This document shows, in pieces, positions 1-7,740 of a DNA stretch of 34,050 bases. The notes under the pieces are model-generated. The model made no database searches. It saw nothing but the letters and a program-made list of their open reading frames with translations, and was not told the DNA's origin. A program made the position numbers and the translations under genes. The stretch's first letter is position 1; every line of letters starts with the position of its first letter. This DNA is from an uncultured Oscillospiraceae bacterium (GTDB lineage: Bacteria; Bacillota_A; Clostridia; Oscillospirales; Oscillospiraceae), in NCBI GenBank assembly GCA_934635515.1, contig CAKTZK010000006.1, forward strand, positions 1 through 34,050. Direction: 5' to 3'.

Positions 1-76
1 GAACACGGAAGTTAAGCTCGCTTCTGCCCACGATACTTGGCTGGAGACGGCCCGGAAAAATAGGTAGCGCCAACAC
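1..76 (+). rRNA. rrf: 5S ribosomal RNA, 3' part (cut by window start)
   Basis: The sequence has the conserved 5S words GAACACGGAAGTTAAGC near its start and GGTAGCGCCAAC at its end, in the right order and spacing. Only about the last 75 nt are inside the window; a whole 5S is near 117 nt. It is followed directly by an intrinsic terminator, so it is probably the last gene of an rRNA operon that lies upstream on the + strand. The 3' boundary is set to within a few bases by comparison with typical 5S ends. Confidence 0.9.
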
Positions 77-79
77 AGA

Positions 80-110
80 GAAGACGTCCATTTTGGATGT
101 CTTCTTTTTT
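80..110 (+). terminator. Intrinsic terminator of the rRNA operon
   Basis: The arms 80-90 and 94-104 form an 11-bp stem with one G-U pair and a TTT loop, followed by six T at 105-110. It sits immediately after the 5S gene. Confidence 0.88.
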
Positions 111-129
111 GTTTATGAGTTTGTAAGGT

Positions 130-228
130 CGGGATGGGCAACCATCCCGTGACAGGTCAGTTAAGCTCTCTTTTGCCTGCTATACTTGGCAGGCTGACGC
201 GCCTGGGAAAATAGGTAGCGTCAACATG
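130..228 (+). pseudogene. Decayed second 5S rRNA copy
   Basis: From about 142 to 226 the sequence follows a 5S rRNA (CATCCCGTGACAGGTCAG, then TTAAGCTC, then AAATAGGTAGCGTCAAC), but the 5' third or so of the gene is absent. In its place, 130-149 forms a perfect 8-bp hairpin with a GCAA tetraloop, CGGGATGG/CCATCCCG. The copy differs from the intact 5S at many positions, so it is not a recent duplication. It ends with its own related terminator. I call it a pseudogene because the strand that should pair with the 3' end to form helix I is missing. Confidence 0.7.
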
Positions 229-230
229 GA

Positions 231-262
231 GAAAACATCCATTTTGGATGTCTTCTTTTTTT
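231..262 (+). terminator. Terminator of the decayed 5S copy
   Basis: Arms 231-241 and 245-255 (one mismatch) with a TTT loop and seven T after it. The right arm and loop closely match the terminator at 80-110, consistent with tandem duplication of a 5S-terminator unit. Confidence 0.75.
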
Positions 263-358
263 GCCTTGTGGCGTGAGAATGTGTACCTATTCTTGGGCGA
301 ATCAGCTTAGATGGGCAATATTCGTGTTAGATAGTGGGACCGGCCTGGGGGTATGATG

Positions 359-387
359 TTGACACTTTGCATCCTATATGATATAAT
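359..387 (+). promoter_or_regulatory. Consensus sigma-A promoter of the MarR-TauE operon
   Basis: TTGACA (359-364), 17-bp spacer, TATAAT (382-387): a perfect match to the consensus at both boxes. It reads into the MarR gene. Confidence 0.92.
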
Positions 388-389
388 AT

Positions 390-411
390 TTCAAAATTGA
401 ACTATTCAATT
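390..411. promoter_or_regulatory. Inverted-repeat operator at the start of the MarR transcript
   Basis: Positions 395-411 are a perfect inverted repeat, AATTGAA-CTA-TTCAATT, with an overlapping second one at 390-401 (TTCAA-AA-TTGAA). It begins 8 bp after the -10 box, so it covers the expected transcription start. A protein bound here would block the promoter. MarR proteins commonly repress their own operon through AT-rich palindromes of this size, so autorepression is the likely reading, by inference. Confidence 0.75.
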
Positions 412-428
412 CGGAAGAAGTGAAAGCA

Positions 429-863
429 ATGAATCGAGGTTTTGAAATATCCCAAAAGGTATCGCTGGCATACAGAAAGATCTGCAAGCCTCTTTGCAGC
501 GAGGTGGGCCTTGCCCAGACTGCATTTGATATATTGATGTTTCTTGGCAATAACCCGGAGTGCAATACGGCCCGGGATATTGTGGGGATCCGGCACATCA
601 AGGCAAATCTTGTGTCCGTCCATGTGGAGCGCCTGGTGGAAGAGGGGTACCTGCTGCGTCGACCGGTGAAGGCGGACCGCCGGAAAACGGAGCTTATATG
701 CACGCAGCGGGCATTGCCCATCATCGAACGAGGTCGTCTGCTGCAGAAGACATTTATAGAGAGATTGCTTGCCGGTATGGATGAAGCTGCGCGGCAGGCA
801 TTTGCTTCTGCGCTATATGGAATAGAGCAGAATATCGATGCGATTTTGGAGGAAGATGTGTAA
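429..863 (+). CDS. MarR-family transcriptional regulator
   Basis: A 144-residue protein with the layout of MarR winged-helix repressors: N-terminal dimer helix, helix-turn-helix around the segment reading ARDIVGIRHIKANLVSVHVE, then the wing with the family-type LVEEGYLLRRPVKADRRKTEL region, which I split here as LVEEGYLLRR and PVKADRRKTEL. Members bind small ligands and repress neighbouring transport or stress genes. I chose the ATG at 429 over an in-frame GTG at 420 because GGAAGAAG (413-420) lies 8 nt before it. It stops 3 bp before the TauE-like permease gene, so the two are an operon, and the permease is the likely regulated function. The ligand cannot be told from sequence. Confidence 0.88.
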   Translation: MNRGFEISQKVSLAYRKICKPLCSEVGLAQTAFDILMFLGNNPECNTARDIVGIRHIKANLVSVHVERLVEEGYLLRRPVKADRRKTELICTQRALPIIERGRLLQKTFIERLLAGMDEAARQAFASALYGIEQNIDAILEEDV

Positions 864-866
864 GCT

Positions 867-1646
867 ATGAATATATTTTTGACTGTTGTCGTTACCTTTT
901 TTGCCGGCATGGGTGCCGGTCTTGGCACGGGCTTTGCCGGAATGAGTGCCGCCGCCGTTATCAGCCCCATGCTGATAACCTTTCTCCACATTGACCCGTA
1001 TATGGCCGTGGGCATTGCCCTATCTTCTGACGTGCTGGCTAGTGCGGTCTCTGCGTATACCTATCATAAGAATAAAAATCTGGACGTGAAAAACGGCCTG
1101 ATCATGATGACCAGCGTCCTGATTTTTACTGTGGTGGGCAGTTATGTGGCCAGCCTTGTACCTTCTGCTACCATGGGCGGCTTTTCCGTGTTCATGACCT
1201 TCCTGCTGGGCGTCAAATTTATTCTGCGCCCGGTCATGACCACAAAGGAGGCCATGACCGGCGTGTCTGCAGGAAAGCGAGCTGTTCAGTCAGTGATCTG
1301 CGGCGTTATCATCGGCTTTATCTGCGGATTCGTCGGCGCCGGGGGCGGTATGATGATGCTGCTGATCCTGACCAGCGTAATGGGCTACGAGCTGAAGACC
1401 GCCGTTGGTACCAGCGTGTTCATCATGACCTTCACCGCTCTGACCGGAGCCATCTCCCACTTTACCATTGGCGGCCTTCCCAATCTGCTGGTCTGGGTGC
1501 TGTGTGTGCTGTTTACATTGGTCTGGGCACGGATCGCGGCCGTATTCGCCAATAAGGCTGAGCCAAAGACCCTGAATCGGGCTGCCGGTGTGGTGCTGGT
1601 GGTGCTGGGCCTGGTGATCATGGGATTCCAACTTCTCAGCCGATAA
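867..1646 (+). CDS. TauE/SafE-family sulfite-exporter-like membrane permease
   Basis: A 259-residue, highly hydrophobic protein with about eight membrane segments in two related halves. Each half starts with a glycine-rich helix (GMGAGLGTGFAGMSAAAV near residue 15, and GFICGFVGAGGGMMMLLIL near residue 150). This duplicated pattern is the mark of the TauE/SafE (DUF81) family, whose characterised members move sulfite, sulfonates or other small organic anions. A GGAGGAAG ribosome binding site lies inside the end of the MarR gene. The operon ends at the terminator at 1648-1698. The substrate here is unknown; control by MarR is inferred from the operon. Confidence 0.85.
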   Translation: MNIFLTVVVTFFAGMGAGLGTGFAGMSAAAVISPMLITFLHIDPYMAVGIALSSDVLASAVSAYTYHKNKNLDVKNGLIMMTSVLIFTVVGSYVASLVPSATMGGFSVFMTFLLGVKFILRPVMTTKEAMTGVSAGKRAVQSVICGVIIGFICGFVGAGGGMMMLLILTSVMGYELKTAVGTSVFIMTFTALTGAISHFTIGGLPNLLVWVLCVLFTLVWARIAAVFANKAEPKTLNRAAGVVLVVLGLVIMGFQLLSR

Positions 1647-1647
1647 T

Positions 1648-1698
1648 TACATCAAAAAAGCTTGCCATCCCCACAGGATGGCAAGCTTTTTTGATGTA
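1648..1698. terminator. Bidirectional terminator between convergent genes
   Basis: Perfect 23-bp stem, arms 1648-1670 and 1676-1698, with a 5-nt loop. Each arm contains a run of six A or T, so both strands give a GC-rich hairpin followed by U. It serves the TauE-like gene from the left and the AEC gene from the right. Confidence 0.93.
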
Positions 1699-1704
1699 TG
1701 CAGA

Positions 1705-2628
1705 TCACAGGAACGCCACTGCCAGCCCGACCATGATGGGCATCGTCAGGGCGCTGAGCAGGGTCTCTGCCGCTACCAGACCGGAAGCCAGAGCCGTGTC
1801 CCGCTCGAAGCGGGCGGCAAAAATGCTCAGCAGCGCAGCGCAGGGCGCGGCTGCAGCCGACACCACTGCTACGGAAACGGCATGCTCGGCGTGAAATACC
1901 AGGCACAGGCCCATGGCGATCAGAGGTGTGACAATGAGCCGCAGGAAAATGGCAAGCCATGTATTAAGTCCCCGGAGAGCGGAGAGAATATTGGCCTGGG
2001 AGAGCTGATATCCCACAATGACCATGGGCAGGGGCGTATTCAGCTGCGAGAGGTAGGTGACCGGGCTGAGAATCAGATCCGGCAGAGTGACCCAGCTCAG
2101 ATATAGGGCCAAGGCGATCACAACGCTGATAATGCCGGGATTGAGAAGGAGGGTCTTCAGAGAGATCTTCTGCTTGCCGCCGGACATCTGCACCAGGCCG
2201 TAGGTCCAGGAGCACAGGGTGAAGGCGGTGACAAAGGCCGAGCCGTAAAATACGCCGATGGTGCCCAGCAGGGCCGTCTGAAGGGGGTAGCCCATGAAGC
2301 CGCAGTTGGAGTGCACCACGCTGAACCGCAGCGCCTGGCCCTTTTCCGACTTCTCTCGAATCAGCAGCTCCGCCAATACGATGCCTACGACATGGATCAA
2401 AATTCCCAGGAGCAACGCCATGCAAAAATTGTGGAAGCCGTCTTCCTCAAACCGGCGCTGGAAAGCCACCACCATCATGCACGGAGAGACCACATACATA
2501 ATAAACTGGCTGGCCTCGCGGCTGAAGTTGTCGCCGATCATCTTGGCCTTTCCCAAAATGAAGCCCACACCGGAGAGAATGAATAAGATAAGCACCTGCT
2601 GTCCAACGGTCAATACGGATTGCAGCAA
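1705..2628 (-). CDS. AEC-family (auxin efflux carrier-like) permease
   Basis: A 307-residue membrane protein with about ten hydrophobic segments. It has the AEC-type opening (ILFILSGVGFILGKAKMI) and the conserved asparagine-containing segment SVVHSNCGFMGYPL near the middle, followed by GIFYGSAF-like and RLIVTPLIAM segments. Bacterial members carry malate, malonate or other carboxylates; the substrate here is not shown. A longer frame opens at 2688, but I place the start at the TTG at 2628 because AAAGGGGG (2636-2643 on the minus strand) lies 7 nt before it and the -10 box overlaps the longer version. It is transcribed divergently from polA. Confidence 0.85.
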   Translation of the reverse strand: MLQSVLTVGQQVLILFILSGVGFILGKAKMIGDNFSREASQFIMYVVSPCMMVVAFQRRFEEDGFHNFCMALLLGILIHVVGIVLAELLIREKSEKGQALRFSVVHSNCGFMGYPLQTALLGTIGVFYGSAFVTAFTLCSWTYGLVQMSGGKQKISLKTLLLNPGIISVVIALALYLSWVTLPDLILSPVTYLSQLNTPLPMVIVGYQLSQANILSALRGLNTWLAIFLRLIVTPLIAMGLCLVFHAEHAVSVAVVSAAAAPCAALLSIFAARFERDTALASGLVAAETLLSALTMPIMVGLAVAFL

Positions 2629-2660
2629 AAAAAAGACCCCCTTTCGAGTCGACAAGGGAA

Positions 2661-2688
2661 AGTGTAGCACAAATCTGTCTGATGTCAA
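2661..2688 (-). promoter_or_regulatory. Promoter of the AEC permease gene
   Basis: Read on the minus strand: TTGACA (2688-2683), 16-bp spacer, TACACT (2666-2661). It gives a short leader to the TTG start at 2628. Confidence 0.75.
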
Positions 2689-2697
2689 GAGTTTTGG

Positions 2698-2726
2698 TTG
2701 TTTTAAAAGGGAAAAAGGCGTATACT
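2698..2726 (+). promoter_or_regulatory. Promoter of the polA-rimI-tsaD operon
   Basis: TTGTTT (2698-2703), 17-bp spacer, TATACT (2721-2726). Its -35 box lies only about 10 bp from the -35 box of the divergent AEC promoter, so the two could compete for polymerase. Confidence 0.65.
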
Positions 2727-2759
2727 TATCCCAACTGGTTTTTCACGGAGGATCAACCT

Positions 2760-5405
2760 ATGAAGCTGATGGTTATTGACGGAAACAGCATCATCAACCG
2801 TTCCTTTTACGGCATCCGGCCCCTGAGCACCCGGGACGGGCTGTTCACCCACGCGGTGTACGGCTTCGTCACCACCCTGCAGCGCCTGCTGGACGAGGAG
2901 CAGCCGGAGGCCCTGTGCGTGGCCTTTGACCGCCGGGAGCCCACCTTCCGCCATGAGGCGGACGAAAATTACAAGGCCACCCGCCACGCCATGCCCGAGG
3001 AGCTGGCCATGCAGATGCCGGTGCTGAAAGAGGTGCTGGATGCCATGGACATCCCCCGCTATGAGCTGGCGGGCTGGGAGGCCGACGACCTCATCGGCAC
3101 CATCAGCCGCAAGTGCGAGGCGGCGGGCTGGGACTGCGTGGCCGTCACCGGCGACAAGGACAGCCTCCAGCTCATCACCGACCACACCAAAGTGAAGCTG
3201 GTGTCCACCCGCATGGGCCAGACTACCACCAAGGACATGACCCCCGAGACCTTCCGGGCGGCCTACGGCTTCGATCCCATCCACATGATCGATCTGAAGG
3301 CCCTGATGGGCGACTCCTCCGATAATATCCCCGGCGTTCCCGGCGTGGGCGAGAAGACCGCCATGGCTCTGGTGCAGGAGTATGGCTCCATCGACGAGAT
3401 CTATCGCCGTCTGCCGGATATAAACGCCAAGCCCGCCGCTATCCGCCGTCTGACGGAGGGGGAGGAGAGCGCCCGCCACAGCTATTGGCTGGCCACCATC
3501 GTCACCGATGTGCCGATGGAGTTTGCCCCCGAGGACAACCTGCGCCGTCCCTTTAAGCCGGAGCTTTACGACCTGTTTTTAAAGCTGGAGTTTTCCAAGC
3601 TCATTGAAAAATACGGCCTGAAGCGGGCCGCGCAGCCGGAGGAAAAGTCGGACTGCACCGTCACCGTGGAGGCCATCAATACCCCGGCCCAGGCGGAGGA
3701 GATGCTGGAAAAGTGCCGCCAAGCGGCGTTTGTCACGGTGTACGCCCTGCCGGACCTGTCCGTTCTCTCCGTCCAGTGGGACACCGGGGCGGACACGGCC
3801 CTGGCGGCGGAGCTGCAAGAGAACACCTACGGCGGCGACTGGCACGCTCTGCTCGCGGCCCTGTTTTCCGCCGACATCCGCAAGGTGAGCCACAATGTGA
3901 AGGACATGATGGGCACGGCCCTGGGCCAGGACCTGCCCATAGAGGGCTTTGTGTTCGACACGGCCCTGGCGGCGTACCTGGTGGATGCCACCGCCGGCAG
4001 CTATGACCTGCCGCGCCTGTTCGTTACCTATTTTAATGAGGAGCTGCCGAAGCCCGCCCACCTGGAGAAGGATGCCTTTGCGCCCCTGGGGGACCGGGCC
4101 GCCGCCCAGACGGCCCTGCTCAGCTACACCGCTGCGGTGGCGGCTCTGCACCCGGTGCTGGAAAAGAAGCTCCGGGAGATGGACCTGACCGAGCTCTACG
4201 AGACCGTGGAGCTGCCCCTGTGCGCCGTGCTGGCGCGAATGGAGCGCCGGGGCTTCCTGGTGGACGGCAAGGCTTTGGCGGCCTTCGGCCAGGACATGGC
4301 CGGGAAGATCGCGGCCCTGGAGCAGCGCATCTACGACCAGGCCGGGGCGCCCTTCAACATCAACTCCCCCAAGCAGCTCGGCACAGTGCTCTTTGAAAAA
4401 ATGCAGCTTCCCCACGGGAAAAAGACCAAGACCGGCTGGTCCACCAACGCCGATGTGCTGGAAAAGCTCCGCTGGCAGGCTCCCATTGTGGCGGATGTGC
4501 TGCAGTATCGCCAGTACGCCAAGCTGAAAAGCACCTATGCCGATGGTCTGCTGAAGGTCGTGGACCCGGACGGCCGCATCCGCACCAGCTTCCAGATGAC
4601 GGTGACGGCCACGGGCCGCCTGTCCTCCACGGAGCCCAATCTGCAGAATATCCCCACCCGCACCGAGGTGGGCAGCCGGATCCGGGGTATGTTCGTGGCC
4701 GCCCCGGGCCATGTGCTGGTGGACGCGGACTACTCCCAGGTGGAGCTGCGTCTCCTGGCCCACATCTCCGGGGACGAGGCCATGCAGCAGGCGTTCCTCT
4801 CCGGCCAGGATTTCCACACCCTCACGGCGGCCAAGGTGTTCCATGTGACCCCGGAGGAGGTGACGAGCCAAATGCGCTCCAGTGCCAAGGCGGTGAACTT
4901 TGGCATCGTGTACGGCATCTCCGCTTTCTCCCTGGCCCAGGACATCGGTGTCACCGTGGCCGAGGCCAAGGAGTATATGGAGCGGTATTTTGACACCTAC
5001 CGGGGCGTGAAGCGCTACATGGAGCAGGTGGTGGAGACGGCCCGTCAGCAGGGCTACGTGGAGACCATCATGCACCGGCGCCGGGCGCTGCCGGAGCTGA
5101 AAAGCTCCAATTTCAATATGCGCTCCTTCGGCGAGCGGGTGGCCCTGAACATGCCCATCCAGGGCACGGCGGCGGACATTATGAAGCTGGCTATGGTCCG
5201 GGTGGAGCAGCGTCTCCAGCGGGAGGGCCTGGGAGCGCAGCTCATCATGCAGGTCCACGACGAGCTGATCGTGGAGTGCCCGGAGGCGGAAAAAGAGACC
5301 GTGGAGCGGCTGCTGGAGGAGGAAATGAGCGGCGTGGCGCGCCTGTCCGTGCCCCTGCCCGCCCAGGCCCACAGCGGCAAGACCTGGCTGGAAGCGAAAG
5401 GATAA
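2760..5405 (+). CDS. polA: DNA polymerase I
   Basis: An 881-residue DNA polymerase I, which fills gaps in repair and removes Okazaki primers. The N-terminal 5' nuclease domain (about 1-290) opens with LMVIDGNSIINRSFYG and has the GDSSDNIPGVPGVGEKTA helix-hairpin-helix region. The polymerase domain has motif A (DADYSQVELR, catalytic D657), motif B (RSSAKAVNFGIVYG, from R706) and motif C (QVHDELIVE, D834). The central 3'-5' exonuclease domain keeps a HNVKDM-like segment but lacks the DxE metal-binding motif; the matching place reads FVTVYALPD. Proofreading is therefore probably lost, as in Bacillus and Thermus enzymes. The ATG at 2760 has GGAGG at 2747-2751. rimI follows after 4 bp. Confidence 0.97.
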   Translation: MKLMVIDGNSIINRSFYGIRPLSTRDGLFTHAVYGFVTTLQRLLDEEQPEALCVAFDRREPTFRHEADENYKATRHAMPEELAMQMPVLKEVLDAMDIPRYELAGWEADDLIGTISRKCEAAGWDCVAVTGDKDSLQLITDHTKVKLVSTRMGQTTTKDMTPETFRAAYGFDPIHMIDLKALMGDSSDNIPGVPGVGEKTAMALVQEYGSIDEIYRRLPDINAKPAAIRRLTEGEESARHSYWLATIVTDVPMEFAPEDNLRRPFKPELYDLFLKLEFSKLIEKYGLKRAAQPEEKSDCTVTVEAINTPAQAEEMLEKCRQAAFVTVYALPDLSVLSVQWDTGADTALAAELQENTYGGDWHALLAALFSADIRKVSHNVKDMMGTALGQDLPIEGFVFDTALAAYLVDATAGSYDLPRLFVTYFNEELPKPAHLEKDAFAPLGDRAAAQTALLSYTAAVAALHPVLEKKLREMDLTELYETVELPLCAVLARMERRGFLVDGKALAAFGQDMAGKIAALEQRIYDQAGAPFNINSPKQLGTVLFEKMQLPHGKKTKTGWSTNADVLEKLRWQAPIVADVLQYRQYAKLKSTYADGLLKVVDPDGRIRTSFQMTVTATGRLSSTEPNLQNIPTRTEVGSRIRGMFVAAPGHVLVDADYSQVELRLLAHISGDEAMQQAFLSGQDFHTLTAAKVFHVTPEEVTSQMRSSAKAVNFGIVYGISAFSLAQDIGVTVAEAKEYMERYFDTYRGVKRYMEQVVETARQQGYVETIMHRRRALPELKSSNFNMRSFGERVALNMPIQGTAADIMKLAMVRVEQRLQREGLGAQLIMQVHDELIVECPEAEKETVERLLEEEMSGVARLSVPLPAQAHSGKTWLEAKG

Positions 5406-5409
5406 AGAG

Positions 5410-5871
5410 ATGAATATAAAGATCGTACCCATGAACGCGGACCATCTGGACGAGCTGGAAAAGCTGGAAAAAATCTGCTTTTCCCGTCCCTGGAGCCGCA
5501 AAATGCTGGCGGAGGAACTGGAAAATCAGTGCGCCGCTTTTTTGGTTGCCCAGGACGGAGACACCGGCCGTGTAGTGGGCTATGCGGGGCTTTTGGTGGT
5601 GGCCGACGAGGGCTATATCACCAATGTGGCGGTGTTCCCGGAGTACCGCCGCCAGGGCGTGGCGGCGCAGCTTCTGTCCGTTTTTGAAAACTTCGCCCGT
5701 GGCAATAAGCTGGCCTTCCTCACCCTGGAGGTGCGGCCCTCCAACGCGGCGGCCATCGCCCTCTATGAGAGCTTCGGCTTCCGGCAGGCGGGCCGGCGGA
5801 AGAACTACTATGATTTGCCCAAGGAGGACGCGCTGATCCTTACAAAAACCTACGGGGAGGCGGAAGCATGA
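5410..5871 (+). CDS. rimI: Ribosomal protein S18 alanine N-acetyltransferase RimI
   Basis: A 153-residue GNAT-fold acetyltransferase. The acetyl-CoA loop reads VFPEYRRQGVAAQLL (about residues 76-90) and the C-terminal part has LEVRPSNAAAIALYESFGF and KNYYD, both typical of RimI. The enzyme acetylates the N-terminal alanine of ribosomal protein S18, though related GNATs differ in target. It starts 4 bp after polA and overlaps tsaD by 4 bp, so it is translationally coupled. In many Firmicutes rimI sits between tsaB and tsaD; tsaB is not here. Confidence 0.9.
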   Translation: MNIKIVPMNADHLDELEKLEKICFSRPWSRKMLAEELENQCAAFLVAQDGDTGRVVGYAGLLVVADEGYITNVAVFPEYRRQGVAAQLLSVFENFARGNKLAFLTLEVRPSNAAAIALYESFGFRQAGRRKNYYDLPKEDALILTKTYGEAEA

Positions 5872-6881
5872 ATATTCTGGCCTTTGAATCCTCCTGCGAC
5901 GAGACCGCCGTGGCGGTGGTTCGGGATGGGCGCACAGCGCTCTCCGATGCCATCCTCTCCCAGGCGGATATGCACGCCCTCTACGGCGGCGTGGTGCCGG
6001 AGATCGCCTCACGCAAGCATGTGGAGGCCATTTCCGGGCTCACCGATCAGGCCCTCTCCGACGCGGGCCTGACCAAAAGCGACATCGACGCCGTGGCCGT
6101 GACCTACGCCCCGGGCCTCATCGGTGCGGTGCTGGTGGCGGTGAGCTTTGCCAAGAGCGTGGCTTATAGCCTGGGCGTGCCCCTGATCCCGGTCCACCAC
6201 ATCCGGGGCCACATCGCCGCCAATTACCTAGCCTTTCCAGACCTGAAGCCGCCGTTTTTGGCCCTGGCCATCTCCGGGGGCAACACCCTCATTGTGGATG
6301 TGAAGGACTACACGGACATGGAGATCCTCGGGGCCACCCGGGACGATGCCGCCGGCGAGTGCTTCGACAAGGCCGCCCGGGTCCTGGGCCTGCCCTATCC
6401 CGGCGGCAAACCCATGGACGAGCTGGCCCGCCAGTCCCAAGGCGGCGTCTACGACCTGCCCCGGGCCCATGTGGACGGCGCGGACCTGGACATGAGCTTC
6501 TCGGGGCTTAAAACCGCCGTGGTAAACCTGGCCCACAACGCCCAGAAAAAGGGCGAGCCTCTGGACCGGGCCGCCCTGGCCCACGACTTCACCCGGGCCG
6601 TCAGCGATGAGCTGGTGCCCCGGGCCATGGAGGCCGCCCGCCGCTGCGGACGCAAGACCATCGTGGCCGCCGGGGGCGTGGCCGCCAACTCCATCATCCG
6701 GGCCGACCTGAAGGCCGCCTGCGAAAAGGCGGGCTGCACCCTGTTCGTGCCGCCCCTGACCCTCTGCGGCGACAACGGCGCCATGATCGGCGCCCAGGGC
6801 TACTACGAGTACCTGGCCGGAAAGCGAGGCAGCCTTTCCCTGAACGCCTACGCCACCATGGACCTGGACGAAAAAGAATAG
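5868..6881 (+). CDS. tsaD: tRNA N6-adenosine threonylcarbamoyltransferase TsaD
   Basis: A 337-residue member of the Kae1/TsaD family. It works with TsaB and TsaE to transfer threonylcarbamoyl to A37 of tRNAs that read ANN codons. It opens with LAFESSCDETAVAVV, has the metal-binding HxxxH as H111 and H115 (VHHIRGH), and shows the ATP-binding segments LAISGGNT, DDAAGECFDKAARVLGL, PGG and VAAGGVAANS. It is the full length for the family. The stop is TAG at 6879-6881, right at the expected C-terminus and just before the terminator, which shows that TAG is a working stop codon in this genome. Confidence 0.97.
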   Translation: MNILAFESSCDETAVAVVRDGRTALSDAILSQADMHALYGGVVPEIASRKHVEAISGLTDQALSDAGLTKSDIDAVAVTYAPGLIGAVLVAVSFAKSVAYSLGVPLIPVHHIRGHIAANYLAFPDLKPPFLALAISGGNTLIVDVKDYTDMEILGATRDDAAGECFDKAARVLGLPYPGGKPMDELARQSQGGVYDLPRAHVDGADLDMSFSGLKTAVVNLAHNAQKKGEPLDRAALAHDFTRAVSDELVPRAMEAARRCGRKTIVAAGGVAANSIIRADLKAACEKAGCTLFVPPLTLCGDNGAMIGAQGYYEYLAGKRGSLSLNAYATMDLDEKE

Positions 6882-6891
6882 CAGACAGATA

Positions 6892-6929
6892 CGGCGGCGC
6901 TGCCCTTTTCGGCAGCGCCGCCGCTTTTT
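6892..6929 (+). terminator. Terminator of the polA-rimI-tsaD operon
   Basis: Perfect 13-bp stem (6892-6904 with 6911-6923), CTTTTC loop, then a T run at 6925-6929. Confidence 0.93.
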
Positions 6930-6959
6930 GAAAAACCCAGTGAAATACATGGGTTTATA

Positions 6960-6987
6960 TTGACAGGGAGCATAAATAGTATATAAT
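6960..6987 (+). promoter_or_regulatory. Promoter of the ABC exporter operon
   Basis: TTGACA (6960-6965), 16-bp spacer, TATAAT (6982-6987). Just upstream, ACCCA and TGGGT (about 6936-6955) form a weak inverted repeat with a 10-nt spacer that could be an operator; this part is speculative. Confidence 0.85.
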
Positions 6988-7026
6988 ATACACCGAGAAC
7001 TATATATGAAGGGAAGAGGAGAATCT

Positions 7027-7740
7027 ATGCTGAGAATTGAACATCTTACCAAGACCTACGGCGAGAAAAAAGCCGTGGACGATCTGAATTTGCATATCCG
7101 GGCCGGGGAGATCTACGGCTTCATCGGCCATAACGGCGCGGGCAAGACCACGACGCTCAAGGCGGCGGTGGGCATCCTGGAGTTTGACCGGGGGGATATT
7201 TTCGTGGACGGGAAATCCATCCGCCAAGAGCCCTTGGCCTGCAAAAAGGAGATGGCCTACATCCCCGATAACCCGGACCTGTACGAGTACATGACGGGCA
7301 TCAAGTATCTGAATTTCATTGCCGACATCTACGGCGTGGACCCCCAGACCCGCGGGGAGCGCATCCGCAAGTATGCGGACCTCTTTGAGCTGACGGAGGA
7401 CCTGGGCCAGGCCATCGCCGCCTATTCCCACGGCATGAAGCAGAAGCTGGCTATCATCGCCGCCTGGATCCACCAGCCCCGGCTCATCCTCATGGACGAG
7501 CCCTTCGTGGGCCTGGACCCCAAGGCTGCCCACATTCTCAAGGGCATGATGCGGGAGCTGTGTGAGAGCGGCGGCGCCATCTTCTTCTCCACCCATGTGC
7601 TGGAGGTGGCGGAAAAGCTCTGCGACAAGGTGGCCATCATCAAGGGCGGCAGGCTCATCCGCTCCGGCACCATGGAGGAAGTGAAGGGCGACGACTCCCT
7701 GGAGGAAGTGTTCCTGGAGCTGGAGGACGAGACATGCTGA
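7027..7740 (+). CDS. ABC transporter ATP-binding protein (exporter pair 1)
   Basis: A 237-residue ABC ATPase. Walker A reads GHNGAGKTTT near residue 37, the signature is YSHGMKQKLAI (the usual LSGGQ changed to YSHGM, as in many ABC-2 type exporter ATPases), Walker B is LILMDEPFVGLD and the switch histidine is in FFSTHVLEV. The start at 7027 is chosen over an in-frame ATG at 7006 because GAGGAG lies 6 nt before it and family similarity begins at MLRIEHLTK. It overlaps the next gene, a membrane protein, by 7 nt, so the two form a transporter. The cargo is unknown. Confidence 0.92.
   Translation: MLRIEHLTKTYGEKKAVDDLNLHIRAGEIYGFIGHNGAGKTTTLKAAVGILEFDRGDIFVDGKSIRQEPLACKKEMAYIPDNPDLYEYMTGIKYLNFIADIYGVDPQTRGERIRKYADLFELTEDLGQAIAAYSHGMKQKLAIIAAWIHQPRLILMDEPFVGLDPKAAHILKGMMRELCESGGAIFFSTHVLEVAEKLCDKVAIIKGGRLIRSGTMEEVKGDDSLEEVFLELEDETC

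Noticed and set aside
1..262. Two functional 5S genes in tandem
   Set aside because: The second copy lacks the 5' part needed for helix I, so it cannot fold as a 5S rRNA.
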